A DNA stretch of 64,000 nucleotides from Colletotrichum lupini (lineage: Eukaryota; Ascomycota; Sordariomycetes; Glomerellales; Glomerellaceae), in NCBI RefSeq assembly GCF_023278565.1, contig NC_064681.1, positions 1,240,001 to 1,304,000 of the forward strand. The letters are read 5' to 3'. Positions 49,056-60,845 of the stretch are shown piece after piece (the stretch's first letter is position 1; every line of letters begins with the position of its first letter). The position numbers were made by a program, and so were the translations under genes. The notes below the pieces were generated by a model. That model was not told where the DNA came from. It ran no database searches and saw only the letters and a program-made list of their open reading frames with translations.

Positions 49056-52000
49056 TCATGCTCGGGCGTACTTGGCCCAGTCGACCCGAGGCTCGGTTTC
49101 CTTCCATCCCATGTCGTCCCAGGAACCCAGTCCGGTGAGATGCCTCATCGTCGGCCGTCCATGTGGACAGTTCCATGGTTTATCCAACTCGCCCATGTGA
49201 CGGACCAGCTTCTCCATCTGTCGTTGTGCCAGAGCCTTGCCAATCATGACGCTGCTGCGGCATGCCCTCATTGCGAACATGGACCGCACCTTGGACGGCC
49301 GAGGGGCACTGCTGACTTCGGTGAGGTGGTGATCGCTGAGCAGAGAAATGAGCTCCTCGAGGTCGGACAATGTGAATGTCGTCTCGCGGCTGAGGGGTAG
49401 CGCGAGGAGCTTGCACCTCGCTCCCACGGGTTGGTCACCCGAGCTGTCCACGCTGACCTTGAAGCCGTTGACGTCCAGGGCCGCGACGTTTTCCATGACG
49501 ATCTCTTCCTCCAGCGCTGTGAGTTCCAGCTGCTTCGGGTGCACCAATCTCTGAGACTGGACCACCGTTGTGGACTGCAGTCTCTCAAAGTTGTACTTTT
49601 CGTCCGACGCATGTTGGTCGATGATGAAGAGCTCGTCGTCCCCGACTGCGTCACCGTTTTGGTCCCGAGCCGCGTGTCGAACTGCGATGATGAAGCCAAG
49701 ATTGAACTGGCCGACAATGGTCATCTTTGCGAAGTCCGACTTTGATATGATCAAGGACAGGGCTGCTTCGGCATCCTGGGCCTCGAGATCCTCGATACCG
49801 GAGGTCTTGGACTGTCGGCTTAGGTTTTGGGTGGTGCGCCGTAGCTCTGCCTGCCAAGATTCGATGCGAGACTGTAAATCGTTTGTGTCAATCTTGACAT
49901 TTTGCCTCTGCTGTAGAGTTGCGTCCTTTCGCCTGCCCCCCCCTTTGAGGGCATTCGACCGAGCATCTGCGAGCATAGTCTGCGCCGCTGCTTCATCCTT
50001 TAGAATGTCGTCATTCGTTGTGGCCGGCACCGGGGTCTTGACACGGCTCGATACGTTCGCATGGGGTCTATGTGTTGGACTTGACAACGCTTCGGCCCTA
50101 TCGAAAGCAGACTCAAATTCATCATCCTGGCTGACCATGGTCTCATCCGCAGGTGCCCTCTCCTCTGAGCTGTCATCGCTTTCTCTACCATCATCTGTCT
50201 CTGCGCCAGCATCTTCGCTGGGGTTTTGTGGCAGATCTGTGCTCGCCCTGCTGACACCTTTCTGCCTCGCTGCATTACTCGCAGAGAACATCTGGGTCAG
50301 CCTTGAGCCAAAGGAGGATTTTGCCGTGGCTGAGCTCAATGGTAAATGAGCAGCCTTTGACGTCGGCGATGAGGTCGGCTCGTGTCTTATTCTCTTCGAA
50401 GCTGGCTCTACGGAGCTGGTGATGATACTCTCTCCAATAGACACGGTTGCAACTTCTAGGGCTGACCGCTTAGGTAGCCGTGAAGTAGATGAAGCCATGA
50501 GAGGGTCAACTCTTGGTGTTCTAATAGGTATCATAGCAGGAATCTGGGCTTGTCTACTTTCGGTGCCATCGATAGAAGACTGCGAGACACTCTCCCCCAA
50601 AGCATCAGCTTCGTGGTCTTTATGGGCGTCTGAAAGCCGAGCGTTGAAGTCGAGAACCTGTCGCGGCGTCTTGAAAGAAATGCTTTCGGCAGCCTCCGCC
50701 GCTGCCTCGTTCTCTGATTCGGACGTTCCAGGGTCGTATTCAGTAGCCGGAGCCTTCTCGCCACTATCTTCAGCGACAGGCTCTTCGGATACTATATCCA
50801 TTCCCCGATGCAAAGCACGACTGTCGGCTGCTCGTCCAACCCACCTGCTCATTAAGCTCTGGGACTGTAGTTCTGCTGTTGTGAGCTTTTGGGGTTTCCT
50901 CTGACGAGGTTTGCGTAGTTGCTTAGTACGTGAATGAGATTGTTCGTCATCGTCTTCGGAGCTAACGTCATCTTCGTCACTTGAACTCGTCTGCTTCGCC
51001 GGGGCGGCTGGTGCTTGGTTCGAAGGTTCATCATCATCGTCAGAGCCGTCGCTCTCGAGAACGGGGGCCGCCCTGGCTGACTGTGTTATCTGTATTGGCT
51101 GCTGCGCGGACGGAATGGAGTAATCTTGGGATTCGAAAAGGGACGACAAGGCCTCCTTCATATTCTCCAACATGCGATTCTGATCATGCAGCATGATCGT
51201 GCGCTTATCCGGACTGACGTTGACATCATATAAGTGCGTATCAAGCTGAATATCAGCCAGTATGAAGGGCGACTGGGAGGCATTGTAAGCCCTGTAGACC
51301 TCATTGAAGACCTTGGCGAACTGAGGAAGGCCGCATGGTCTGCCATTGACGAAGAACATTTGTCGATCAGGGGTCTGACGGCCCTCTCCGTGGGCTGGAC
51401 GACTCACGTAACCCTGGACTTGGACCTTTGTGGAAGTTTTCTCGTCTTGATTAGTGGATTTCAAGCCCGGCCTAGCGGTGGGCTCAAACTGGAGGGAGAG
51501 ATCGAGTTTCACCAGAACCGTCATCGTCTTGGCGCCGAAGATGTTGACCAGATTCTCTCGCGTGGTGGGATTGCCTTTTGTAGAAAAGAGGATTATACGT
51601 TTTCCCTTGGTAGGTTGCTGGGAAACGGAAAACTTGACGCCAGTCTGGATGCAAGCATACTGGTTCAGCAATGCGATGACCTTATTCCATTCTCTTTTGA
51701 CGTTGCGTTGAAGCTCGCGGCGGCGTACAGGAAGGTTGTGAAACAGGTTCCCGACGATGACGTTGGTGCCCTTCTGGGCGGCGACCACATGAGCTTTCTT
51801 GAGCTTCCCCGATGACTCGAACTCGAGTCTTGCGCCTTTGGGAACATCCTGTGCCATGCAGGTGACAATGCTGAATTGAGACAAGGCACATAACGATGAC
51901 AAGGCTTCGCCGCGAAAACCGAAGGTCTTGAGAGTAGCCAGATCGGAGTAGGTTGCAAGCTTCGAAGTGTAGTGCTTTAAGGCAATTGACTCGTAGTTGT

Positions 52001-52321
52001 CCGGCGAGACTCCCTCGCCGTTATCCTGGACCTCTATGGAATCCAGTCCCTGGTTCTTGAAGCGTACATCTGGGTGCAGATGTAAGCAATCGAGTCTATC
52101 CACAAATCACATGGCAGAGATGGATGTCCGGATTTGCGTACCTATGCTCGTAGCACCGGCGTCAATGCTGTTTTCCACAAGCTCCTTGACGACAGAGCAC
52201 AGATCAACAATGACTTGACCAGATTGAATCTGGTGAATCTGCGATGTTGTCAGTACAGGACGTGGACGACGGTTTGCGGGGAGTTCACTGTGCGGCCCTC
52301 GATGGGCTTGATTGTGGCCAT
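49056..52321 (-). CDS. PMS1: Mismatch-repair endonuclease Pms1 (MutL alpha)
   Basis: Partner of Mlh1. Nicks the discontinuous strand in PCNA-activated mismatch repair. Three minus-strand exons: 52321-52289 (11 codons), 52238-52142 and 52069-49056, 1047 aa. The two short 5' exons are needed to rebuild the GHKL ATPase: MATIKPIEGRT, then IHQIQSGQVIVDLCSVVKELVENSIDAGATSI, then DVRFKNQGL. Motifs are ELVENSIDAGA (Mg-binding Glu/Asn), VQDNGEGV and TFGFRGEAL. The long central linker (~350-780) is Ser/Asp/Glu-rich. The C-terminal endonuclease site DQHASDEKYNFE (~861) matches DQHA(X)2E(X)4E, with ACRSSVMIGKAL and CPHGRPTMRHL supplying further metal ligands, so it is the active PMS1/human PMS2 type. Two ACGCGT boxes lie 189-213 bp upstream. 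Confidence 0.96.
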
Positions 52322-52509
52322 GATTCCTCAATCAATTGTGATTTGATGCGTAACCCGATTTTTCCTATGTCCGTATCTCCTGCTTGTTCTCACATGACGT
52401 CTTGACTAGGTGCTTGGTCGTCGCTTGGTGTATGCGCAACGCCATGTCTATATTATATCCATCGGCAGCTGTCGTGAAGTGCTGGGGTGCCTACGAATTG
52501 GAAGGGTAG

Positions 52510-52534
52510 ACGCGTTGACCGTGCTCAGACGCGT
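52510..52534. promoter_or_regulatory. Two MluI cell-cycle boxes upstream of PMS1
   Basis: ACGCGT at 52510-52515 and again at 52529-52534, 19 bp apart, about 190-215 bp before the PMS1 ATG. Paired MCB elements are the classic arrangement for MBF-driven G1/S expression in yeast repair genes. Motif and position only. Confidence 0.5.
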
Positions 52535-54546
52535 AAAGTGGACGGATACCCACCACAGGTAGGCCTACCTTCAGTCGGTAGTGTGGTAATTAGATAGGTA
52601 GGCACTTTACCTCAGCAGGCTGCTGGCGCATGGGGACCCGAGAAATAGCCGTCGGGTGTTGCCCACCTCAGACCTATCCTTTGACATCTGGTAATCAGGT
52701 ATCTCAAGGTCCCTAATACATCATACTGAATACAATATGGCGGATTTACTATTCTTGAGTACCTTGGCAACTTGGATGAAGAGGAATATGGGTAATCAGG
52801 CGAACGAATATGCAAGGAGCCAACGAGGAACGTCGATGCGGGTATGCTTGTTCTTTGAATGTTGGCAATGTCGGCCTTAATACGGTACACCATGCCCTGG
52901 ACCCCGAGGGCTCCACGTCCTCCCAGGGCGCTGTGGTTGCGAAACAAATCAAATTAAATCGAAAGGCTTGACTTCACGGAGATGTCAATCATGGAGCGCG
53001 GGATGGGGCTATGCATCACCCCGCCAATCTAATCCGTATGCGTTCCTGATTTCCGTGAGCATCAAGTCCAAGTTTCCCATACTTCCACATCCTTCACTGC
53101 GCGCTTTAACATCTCCCCGAAGCCATCCAACCCTGTCGTGCCTGCCAAGACTGGCTCTTCCACACTAAACGATGTTTTGATTCTTCGAAATGATGTGTCA
53201 TCAGGGAATTGTGAATGGCTAAAACCAACTCCCCGGTAAGGGTGGGGGAGGAGAGCACCGGCCAATATCCGCTGCATGCACTTAGGTATGAGGGAATCTT
53301 GAAAGTTAAAAGCAGATCTCCATGCGTACGGACAACCAGATGGACTTGGATGTGCTTCTGATGGGGAAAACTTTGTGTTGGCACATGTCGTTGTTCGCAT
53401 TCGTGACGTCTCTAAGGAATTCAGATATCTACAAGATCGTGTTCGCCAGAGGCCGGTAATTCGGAGAATTGGAATGGGTAGCATTGCACATTTACGCAGA
53501 GGCATAATGTAATTGTTCCATTGGCCCACCGCAACTGACTGCACTGCAACATCGAATTTCACCACACCCCACGCCTAGAGGCTATTGCCATGCTTCAGAG
53601 GCTGGCATCGAGTTGTATGTGGGTAGGACGAGAACATCTTTGTCGATCCCCTTTTTGCCAAGTCTTGTAGCCGTTGCGGGTTAAGAAGACGAAGCCGTAA
53701 CTTCTCAATAGATCCAAACAACTGGGTGGGCCTTTTTCTCTCTTTTCCTTGCTTCGGTAAAGCTTGGCAACCGGTAAGTGAGGGAAGTTGTTCGTCGCTG
53801 ACAACTTCGGCGTTAGCGATATCAATTCGACCGAAGGAGGCAGGATGCGTAGCAGCGCAGCATGGTAAGCTGCAGAAAGCATGCACTAGCGCTTCGATTT
53901 AGATTGCTGGGATGGATGTTGTTGGGGAGATTGAGCATCTCAATCTTTGTCATCAGTCGAGGGGGTATTCGCTTCTGGGTACGGATATGAAGCAATCGGT
54001 ACCGGCAAGGTCGGGAAAATTCCAGCACTAACACGTAGTAAGAGGTAGCCAACGGCGACGCAGGATGAGCCAACGCGAGACGCGAATGATGGGCAAGCTC
54101 AGAGTTCGAAATGTATGTAGTAGTTAAGTTTATGCAGGGTGCTACCTAATACATACTGATAGGAAGAAATTTGAACCAACCAAACCAGATATCTTGTTTG
54201 CACTCGCTGGAGAAACGACATGAAAACGTTTCACGTCACATTCGAGAAACCATGGGAGGTCAGGGATGCCCGGCTAGCTCGAGAAATTGGGCGAAGGAGG
54301 GGACAGTGAAGAGAAAGATGTTAGATTCTTTGGAAAGCACTGGTGATACGGGGGAGAGAAGCCGGAGAATGTCAAAATGACGGGAAAGACGGGAGGCTGG
54401 GAACAGAACTTAGAAGGTTAAGCGTGCCGAAGCCCGGGAGACCAACGTTGGTTTCTGAGGTGAGCGAGCTGCAGAGCTGATGGAATGTGAATTTTCCTCA
54501 TTTGACAATGTTCAAATCCAGGCCCAAGGTAAGCTAAGGTGAAGCA

Positions 54547-54572
54547 GGCTGGCAGGGTAGGCTGGCAGGGTA
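54547..54572. repeat. Perfect 13-bp tandem duplication
   Basis: GGCTGGCAGGGTA occurs twice in direct succession, intergenic. Confidence 0.9.
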
Positions 54573-56057
54573 AGCGGGAGTTCCTAACCAGTTCTATCTG
54601 CTGGGCCGGCGAATCTGGTCGCAGCAAATTGACGCTATTGAAGCACAACATGAGTCGAGCCGGGCGCTTCGGGCATCGAGGACCACGCAGCTTGCCGCGA
54701 GAGCCATTTTATTGCTTGTTTCTGCAGCATTTCTTAACCTTTCTTAGCTATCGCTCCCGCCTCCGCTACGTTTTCATGTGGGATTCCTCTGGACGTTTGG
54801 ATATACCGGCCAACCAGCTTGAGTTGCAGCAGTTTCATGCCATGTGTCTACTTTGGTACTACTTGCTGTAGACTCTACCTTGCCTTATGCTTCAGTGCCA
54901 GTCAGCGTCTTGTACGGAGTAGAAGGGGCTCACAAAGGAGCAGAGAAAGGAGGCGATGGGGCTGAGACATTGGAAACCCAATTGCATGTGGATCGTACAA
55001 TTCCACGTTGCGTGGACGGACGAGGCGCGAGATGAGCCAAAGGGGTTTGAGAAAGGGTCAAATGCTATGTGGGATATCACACAAATGTGTATGTAATGCG
55101 AGGTACCTATGGCAAGGGCACGTGGGGACCGACCTTCAGAAACATGAGGTACCTACGAATACGTAGGCAACGGGAAGAACAGCGCTCCACGCGGACGTGA
55201 CGTGAATTGAGGCTGGAGTGTATCATCAGCTGCCTGCAAGACACTTAGGTAGTGAGCTTGCAGCAGTCTCACCAACTACGGTCACCCTTATCTCTCTGGT
55301 CTCATGAAGGTAGCTTGGCTGCATACTTCACAAGTGACCAAGATACTGCACTGTAGTGTCTGGGTAACCATCATCTTCTAGTCCTGGCTGCACACATCAA
55401 TGTGCGTGTATCTATAGCAATGGATTCGTCCATTCGGATGCTTTGCGTAGGTATTCTTCACCGAGTCCCTACTAACTTAGGGAGATAGGTACCTACCTAC
55501 AGTATCTCACTTACAGGTACCTCTTTGGAAATGAGGAAAGGTGGTACTTCGGCACATGTCCTTGTCGTGGGTATCTTATCTCTCCTTCCATTGTCTGATA
55601 GGTTAGTGGTGACGGAACGGGGGACGGACGCGAGACTCGACTCGAATCCGTGGGTCGGGACCACCGTTGTAGCAGCAGCACCCCAGCGGCACCCTCAGTG
55701 ACAGACGCACAGCCAGTGGAGGAACCCTCCAAAATTCCAGTACCCCTAAGTATCTCTAGCATCCACTAAGGTGGTAGGTAGTAGAGGCCCGGACCCGACA
55801 ATACCAGTTCGCGCCCAAGGAAAGGCAGGTCGAGGGCACGTTCTTTCCAGGACAAGTCCTTTCCTGTCGTCTCGTCCTACCACCACCACAGCCTTCTGCG
55901 CGTCTCTCTTCCTCGAGACGTCGCTGTCGTCCATACTTTCGTTTTCTTCTACCTTTCCGCCTTCTCTCACCTGGCCAGGAAAACAACAGGTTCCCCAACG
56001 GCTCGATTGAACGACACGCTTCCTTTCTTGGAAGACTCGATCGAGCCCTCTCCACCC

Positions 56058-59000
56058 ATGAAGAGGCGCTCGTCGGGTTCGACCGACGACAGCGACGAAC
56101 CTCTTGTCGATCCTCCAGTCGTTCAGCAGCCCGCCCAAAGTCGCAATTCTGCACCTCTTCCAAAGCAACCCGCTGCTGTTACTGTTGCCGCAGGAGCCGC
56201 ATCTAGACCGTCGTCCGCAAGGAGCAGACGGTCAAACAATCCCAATTGGAAGCTCGAACATGGCCCGAACGTGAATTCGATTCTCGACAACCACCCTATA
56301 ACTGCCTTGCCATCGTCACCCCTCTCAGTTCCATCCCTGGCCACGCCATCGCCGGCCTACCGAAACCACACACACCAGCTGCCGAACCACAAACTTCACC
56401 ACCATTCCCAAAGTGTCGCCGACGAACTTCAGCCTACGCCGAACGACAAGTATTTCGATAGCGATCACCACGACGGTAGAGGCGACGGGGACGGCCTCCA
56501 CGACGACATCGTAGACACTCGGCGAGAGGATCAAACCACCATGGCCGCAGAGAAGATGCCCGATGTGCGCTTCGCCGGTCGCCGCTCTCGATTCCGAAGC
56601 CCTTGGTCCGTTACCATATTTACGCTGACTGTCACCGTTCTTGGGATTACTCTGCTATGCGCTATATTGAACTCGTCATGGACTCGCCAGCTCGATGCCA
56701 AGGGATGCCGCATGTCGTACATGCGACCTTCCTACATTCGTCTTCGTGACTTCGATACCGAACACACCCGGTTTGCGACCAAATACTCGCTATACCTGTA
56801 TCGTGAGCAGGGCGTTGACGACGAAAGAAAGGTGCGTCTTGTTTCTTGCGCCGGGGCTATAGCAGATCGCTGACCTTTCACAGCTGAGAGGCGTTCCCGT
56901 ACTCTTCATCCCAGGTAATGCCGGAAGTTACAAACAAGTTCGACCCATAGCCGCTGAAGCTGCAAACTACTACCACGAGTCTCTTCAACACGATGAAACT
57001 GCTGTTGCAGCCGGCGCCAGGAATCTCGATTTCTTTACAGTTGACTTCAACGAGGATATCACCGCCTTCCACGGACAGACCATGTTGGATCAGGCCGAGT
57101 ACTTGAACGAAGCCATCAGGTACATCTTGTCGCTCTACATGGACCCGCGCATGTCAGCTCGAGATCAGGACTTGCCAGATCCAACCTCTGTCTTGGTACT
57201 CGGTCATTCGATGGGTGGTATCGTCGCGCGCACCATGCTCATCATGCCAAACTACCAGTCCAACTCGATCAACACCATTGTAACCATGTCTGCGCCACAC
57301 TCACGTCCCCCTGTTACTTTTGACGGACAGATTGTCAAGATATACGATGATATCAATGACTACTGGCGTCACGCCTACTCACAGAAATGGGCCAACAACA
57401 ATCCGTTGTGGCATGTTACTCTTGTCTCAATCGCCGGAGGTGGCTTAGACACGGTCGTTCCGTCCGACTACGCAAGCATCGAGCCGATAATCCCCGAGAC
57501 GCACGGCTTCACTGTCTTCACCACCGGAATTCCAGGTGTTTGGACTAGTATGGATCACCAGGCCATTCTATGGTGCGACCAATTTCGGAAAGTTGTTGCT
57601 CGCGCCATGTACGACGTGGTCGATGTCCACAGATCTTCGCAGACAAAGCCCAGGGCTGAGAGAATGCGTGTTTTCAAGAAGTACTTCCTCACTGGCATGG
57701 AGTCGATCGCCGAGCAGACTATGGCAGTTGAGGGGCCAAGCACACTTCTGACACTCGAGGACAACTCGAACGCGATCAAGGCACAAGGCGAACGCCTCGT
57801 CTTGCGACAGCTCGGCCACGACCCGAAAATCACAGCTCACCTGCTTCCTGTACCCCCCCAAGGATCCCCAGAAGGAAAGCGCTTCACCCTACTGACCGAC
57901 AGCGCATTGGACAAGCCAGGAGAACATGGAAAGCTCGAGGTCCTGCTTTGCAGCGTGTTCCCTTTGCAGCCTGGACAGTCGACGACGCTGTTCTCGACAC
58001 ACATGGACCTCTCAGGCGATAGCACTGGGTCTACTAGATTGGCCTGCAAGAATGCTGCGACCGACGCCATTCTGCTCCCCCCTTCGACGAGAATGCTTCA
58101 CCAGCCCTTTGCCTCGGAAAATGAGCCAGTGACAAGACCATTCTCCTATCTCCAGTTTGATATCGAGGACATTGCGGACCACCAATTCATAGCCATCATA
58201 GACAAGGCGGCGAAGCCAACTCCAAACTTCGTTGTGGCCGAATTCAGCGATCATTCGCAATCACACAGAAGGCGTAACATCAGCCTGCGTCGAATTCTCG
58301 CATTTGGAATGACGCTGCGACTACCTGCGAACCGTCCCTTGGCTGCCGAGATCAACATTCCTACCATTCAATCGAGTCTACTGGCATACAATCTGGAGAT
58401 TGGCAATCAGGCTTGCGGTTCATCCTCTGGACTGTTCTCGCCTCTCATACGGCAACACCTGGCTCAGCCATACGAGTCCAAGTTTTTCGTAAACGCTAGG
58501 CATGCTAGCATCAGTTTGCATGGCGTGGCCCCGTTCGTTCCGCCCCCTCTTAGGCACAAGCTTCAACATGAGCAGGGACTTAGCCTCCAGTTTTGGACCG
58601 ATCCAACCTGCGAATCCGCAATCCAAGTTACGCTGACGGTCGACCCGTTGGGGAGCTTGGGAAAGCTGTACATGCGTTATCGGACTGTATTTGCGGCCTT
58701 CCCATTGCTTGTGGTGGCTCTCGTGCTTCGCAAGCAGTTCCGGATCTACGACACGACCGGAGCCTTCATATCTTTCTCGGAAAGCTTGGATCTCTGCTTA
58801 CGGCAATCACTACCGCTGATGTTCCTTTCCTTGACATTCCTCTCCTTGTCAATGACTGGATCGTGGTCATCCGGCCCTGGCGTATTCTGGCACTGGCGCA
58901 ACACGACTTCAGCGGAAGGCGACTTTCACAGCAACGATCTTCTTACAGGCACCCAGGACCCCTTCTTCTGGTTTATTATCCCCCTAATCGGAGTCGTCTG

Positions 59001-59727
59001 TGTAGGGGTGTGCGCCTGTCTTCACTTTGTCACCCTGGCATTGACTCAGATTCTCGGCGTTCTCTACGCTTGGATAGCTCTGCGACCATTCGCAGCCGGG
59101 CGTGATGAGCGCCGAAGGCCGCAGTTACCCATCTTCGTTGCATCCTCTCCTCGACGTCGTATGATAACAACTGCCGTCCTGCTATTCCTCGTATCGACGT
59201 TTATACCCTATCAATTTGCGTACTTGGTAGCATGTCTCGTTCAGCTATTCACCGTCGTCCGTGCTCATCGGATTGCCTCAGAAGTCAAATCTGGACTGAC
59301 CCAAGATTTTTACCAGTACGCCCACTCCATTCTGCTTCTCATGCTCTGGGTCCTCCCTATCAATCTACCCATTCTGGCAGTGTGGATTCGCAACCTTGCC
59401 GTCCACTGGCTCACGCCCTTCTCTTCGCACCATAACGTGCTATCGATTATGCCGTTCATATTACTGGTGGAGAACTTAACCACCGGTAGGATGGTTCCTA
59501 GAGTTACGGGTAGGATGAGATATCTCACAAGCGTGTTACTCTTTGGCACAGCCATCTACGCTGCTGTTTATGGTGTTTCCTACGCCTACATGCTGCACTA
59601 TCTCGTCAATTTGATAGCTGCTTGGCTGGTTGTTATTCATTCGACTACAGACAACTGGCCCCTTGCTGGGTTTAGTTCAATATTTGACGGCCATCAAGAA
59701 GACCGTAAACGTGGCAAAACTCCATGA
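56058..59727 (+). CDS. BST1: GPI inositol-deacylase Bst1 (PGAP1 family)
   Basis: ER enzyme that removes the inositol acyl chain from newly made GPI anchors, needed for export and quality control of GPI proteins. Exons 56058-56831 and 56884-59727 give 1205 aa. I use the ATG beginning MKRRSSGSTDD because it is the first in the open frame. Residues 1-~180 are a hydrophilic, Ser/Pro/His/Asp-rich cytosolic extension. One signal-anchor (SVTIFTLTVTVLGITLLCAIL) follows, then the lumenal lipase domain with GVPVLFIPGNAGSYKQVR and the nucleophile elbow GHSMGG (Ser ~367). Downstream are beta-rich lumenal regions and, from ~900 on, a multi-spanning hydrophobic C-terminus (for example VFAAFPLLVVALVL, FWFIIPLIGVVCVGVCACL, MLHYLVNLIAAWLVVI). 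Convergent with the MFS gene. Confidence 0.94.
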
Positions 59728-60845
59728 GGACGAGGTTGGCACTCGATTCTCTTCACTTGGTGGGATATCACTGTTCGTGTTGGCTCTGTTCAAGAACTCG
59801 ATCGGCGAGAACAGTAATACCCATTCGCTCTAATCGCTCCGCGCTGTACATATTACAGTCTCAGTTGACTCGTCGGCGAACGACGTTCAACTCACACGGG
59901 AGTCTTCTCTTTTCTTCATCATAGATGGTCTCGGATATTCCCATCTAGAGCTCGACAGACACTGTCTCGGTAGTACGCTGATACCAGTCTTTAGTGACAA
60001 TGGTGTCGCTACAATATTCCGTGTTGTCATCACTGTTTTTCCATCTGCATCTTGCATCGGCTGGGAGTTTAGTACGATTCACACTTTTTTTTGGTTAGAG
60101 GAGTTGGGATGAACATATTTTATTCCAGAGGACCGGGCTATGAGGTGTCAGGAGGTATCCTTGGCTTTTCTTCCTCTACCTATTCTCCGCCCGGGCACCA
60201 TTGCATTGCAACCAGCGTCCGCCGGAAGGGTGATTCGATGAGGTGGGACAACAGTTCCTTAAATAGGGGACGAGGTGGAGCTCCGCTTCAAACGATATTG
60301 TGTAATGTCGCGACGCGGTTTTTTGTTTGACGTTGGGACACCGTGTCTCGTTTTTAATACGTTGACGGATGAAGTTCTCTTTGGGTTTACCCGTGTAGAG
60401 ATGTAGTGCCCAATAAGGGGCCCCCTCACTAGTCAGAAAGGAGGAGTGCAAACGAGGCGCTCAACGTAAAGGACGACCGTAGTATAGCACCCACCAGCAA
60501 TGATGGATGCTCCCAATACTGAAAGTGAATTTCACCGATCCTATAGTACTTGATTCCGTGAATGAAGTTGGGTATACAATAGGGGTAAAGATGAATTACA
60601 ATTTCTCATTGATATCCGCTGTGGTAGCGAGTGTCGATACTCATGAATCGAAAAAAATAATCAACAGCTGCCCCAAACGCCTTTCCTCTATGAGTTATCT
60701 ATGGCCGTTGACGTTGAATCTATGTTGAGGACTTGACAGCCAGCCGTGTTCGCAGAGACGACTTTGTGTCAAGAGTTGTAAGGGACAGTCGTGGACTTCC
60801 CTCATCCCCCTCCTATACTTTTGGTTTCACCGTGGGCAATGTACC
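59728..60845. other. Convergent intergenic spacer (1.1 kb)
   Basis: Longer than other tail-to-tail gaps in the window. No gene, repeat or RNA is supported. Confidence 0.5.

Larger units (their letters stand above)
52322..56057. other. Divergent intergenic region (3.7 kb)
   Basis: The longest gap between divergent genes here. Two MCB sites mark the PMS1 side. There is a 13-bp tandem duplication at 54,547, a TACGGAGTA word at 54,912, dense AGGTACCT words around 55,486-55,520 and a pyrimidine-rich leader (55,850-56,050) before Bst1. Minus-strand frames in 53,060-53,890 have no motif and alternative-looking composition, so I do not call them. Confidence 0.5.

Noticed and set aside
49570..50349. 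259-codon + strand frame opposite PMS1
   Set aside because: Antisense of the Ser/Asp-rich Pms1 linker. Composition mirrors that linker.
53062..53886. Minus-strand frames of 95-167 codons between PMS1 and BST1
   Set aside because: The longest lacks an ATG at its open end, no domain is recognisable, and overlapping frames have similar length. Without transcripts they cannot be supported.
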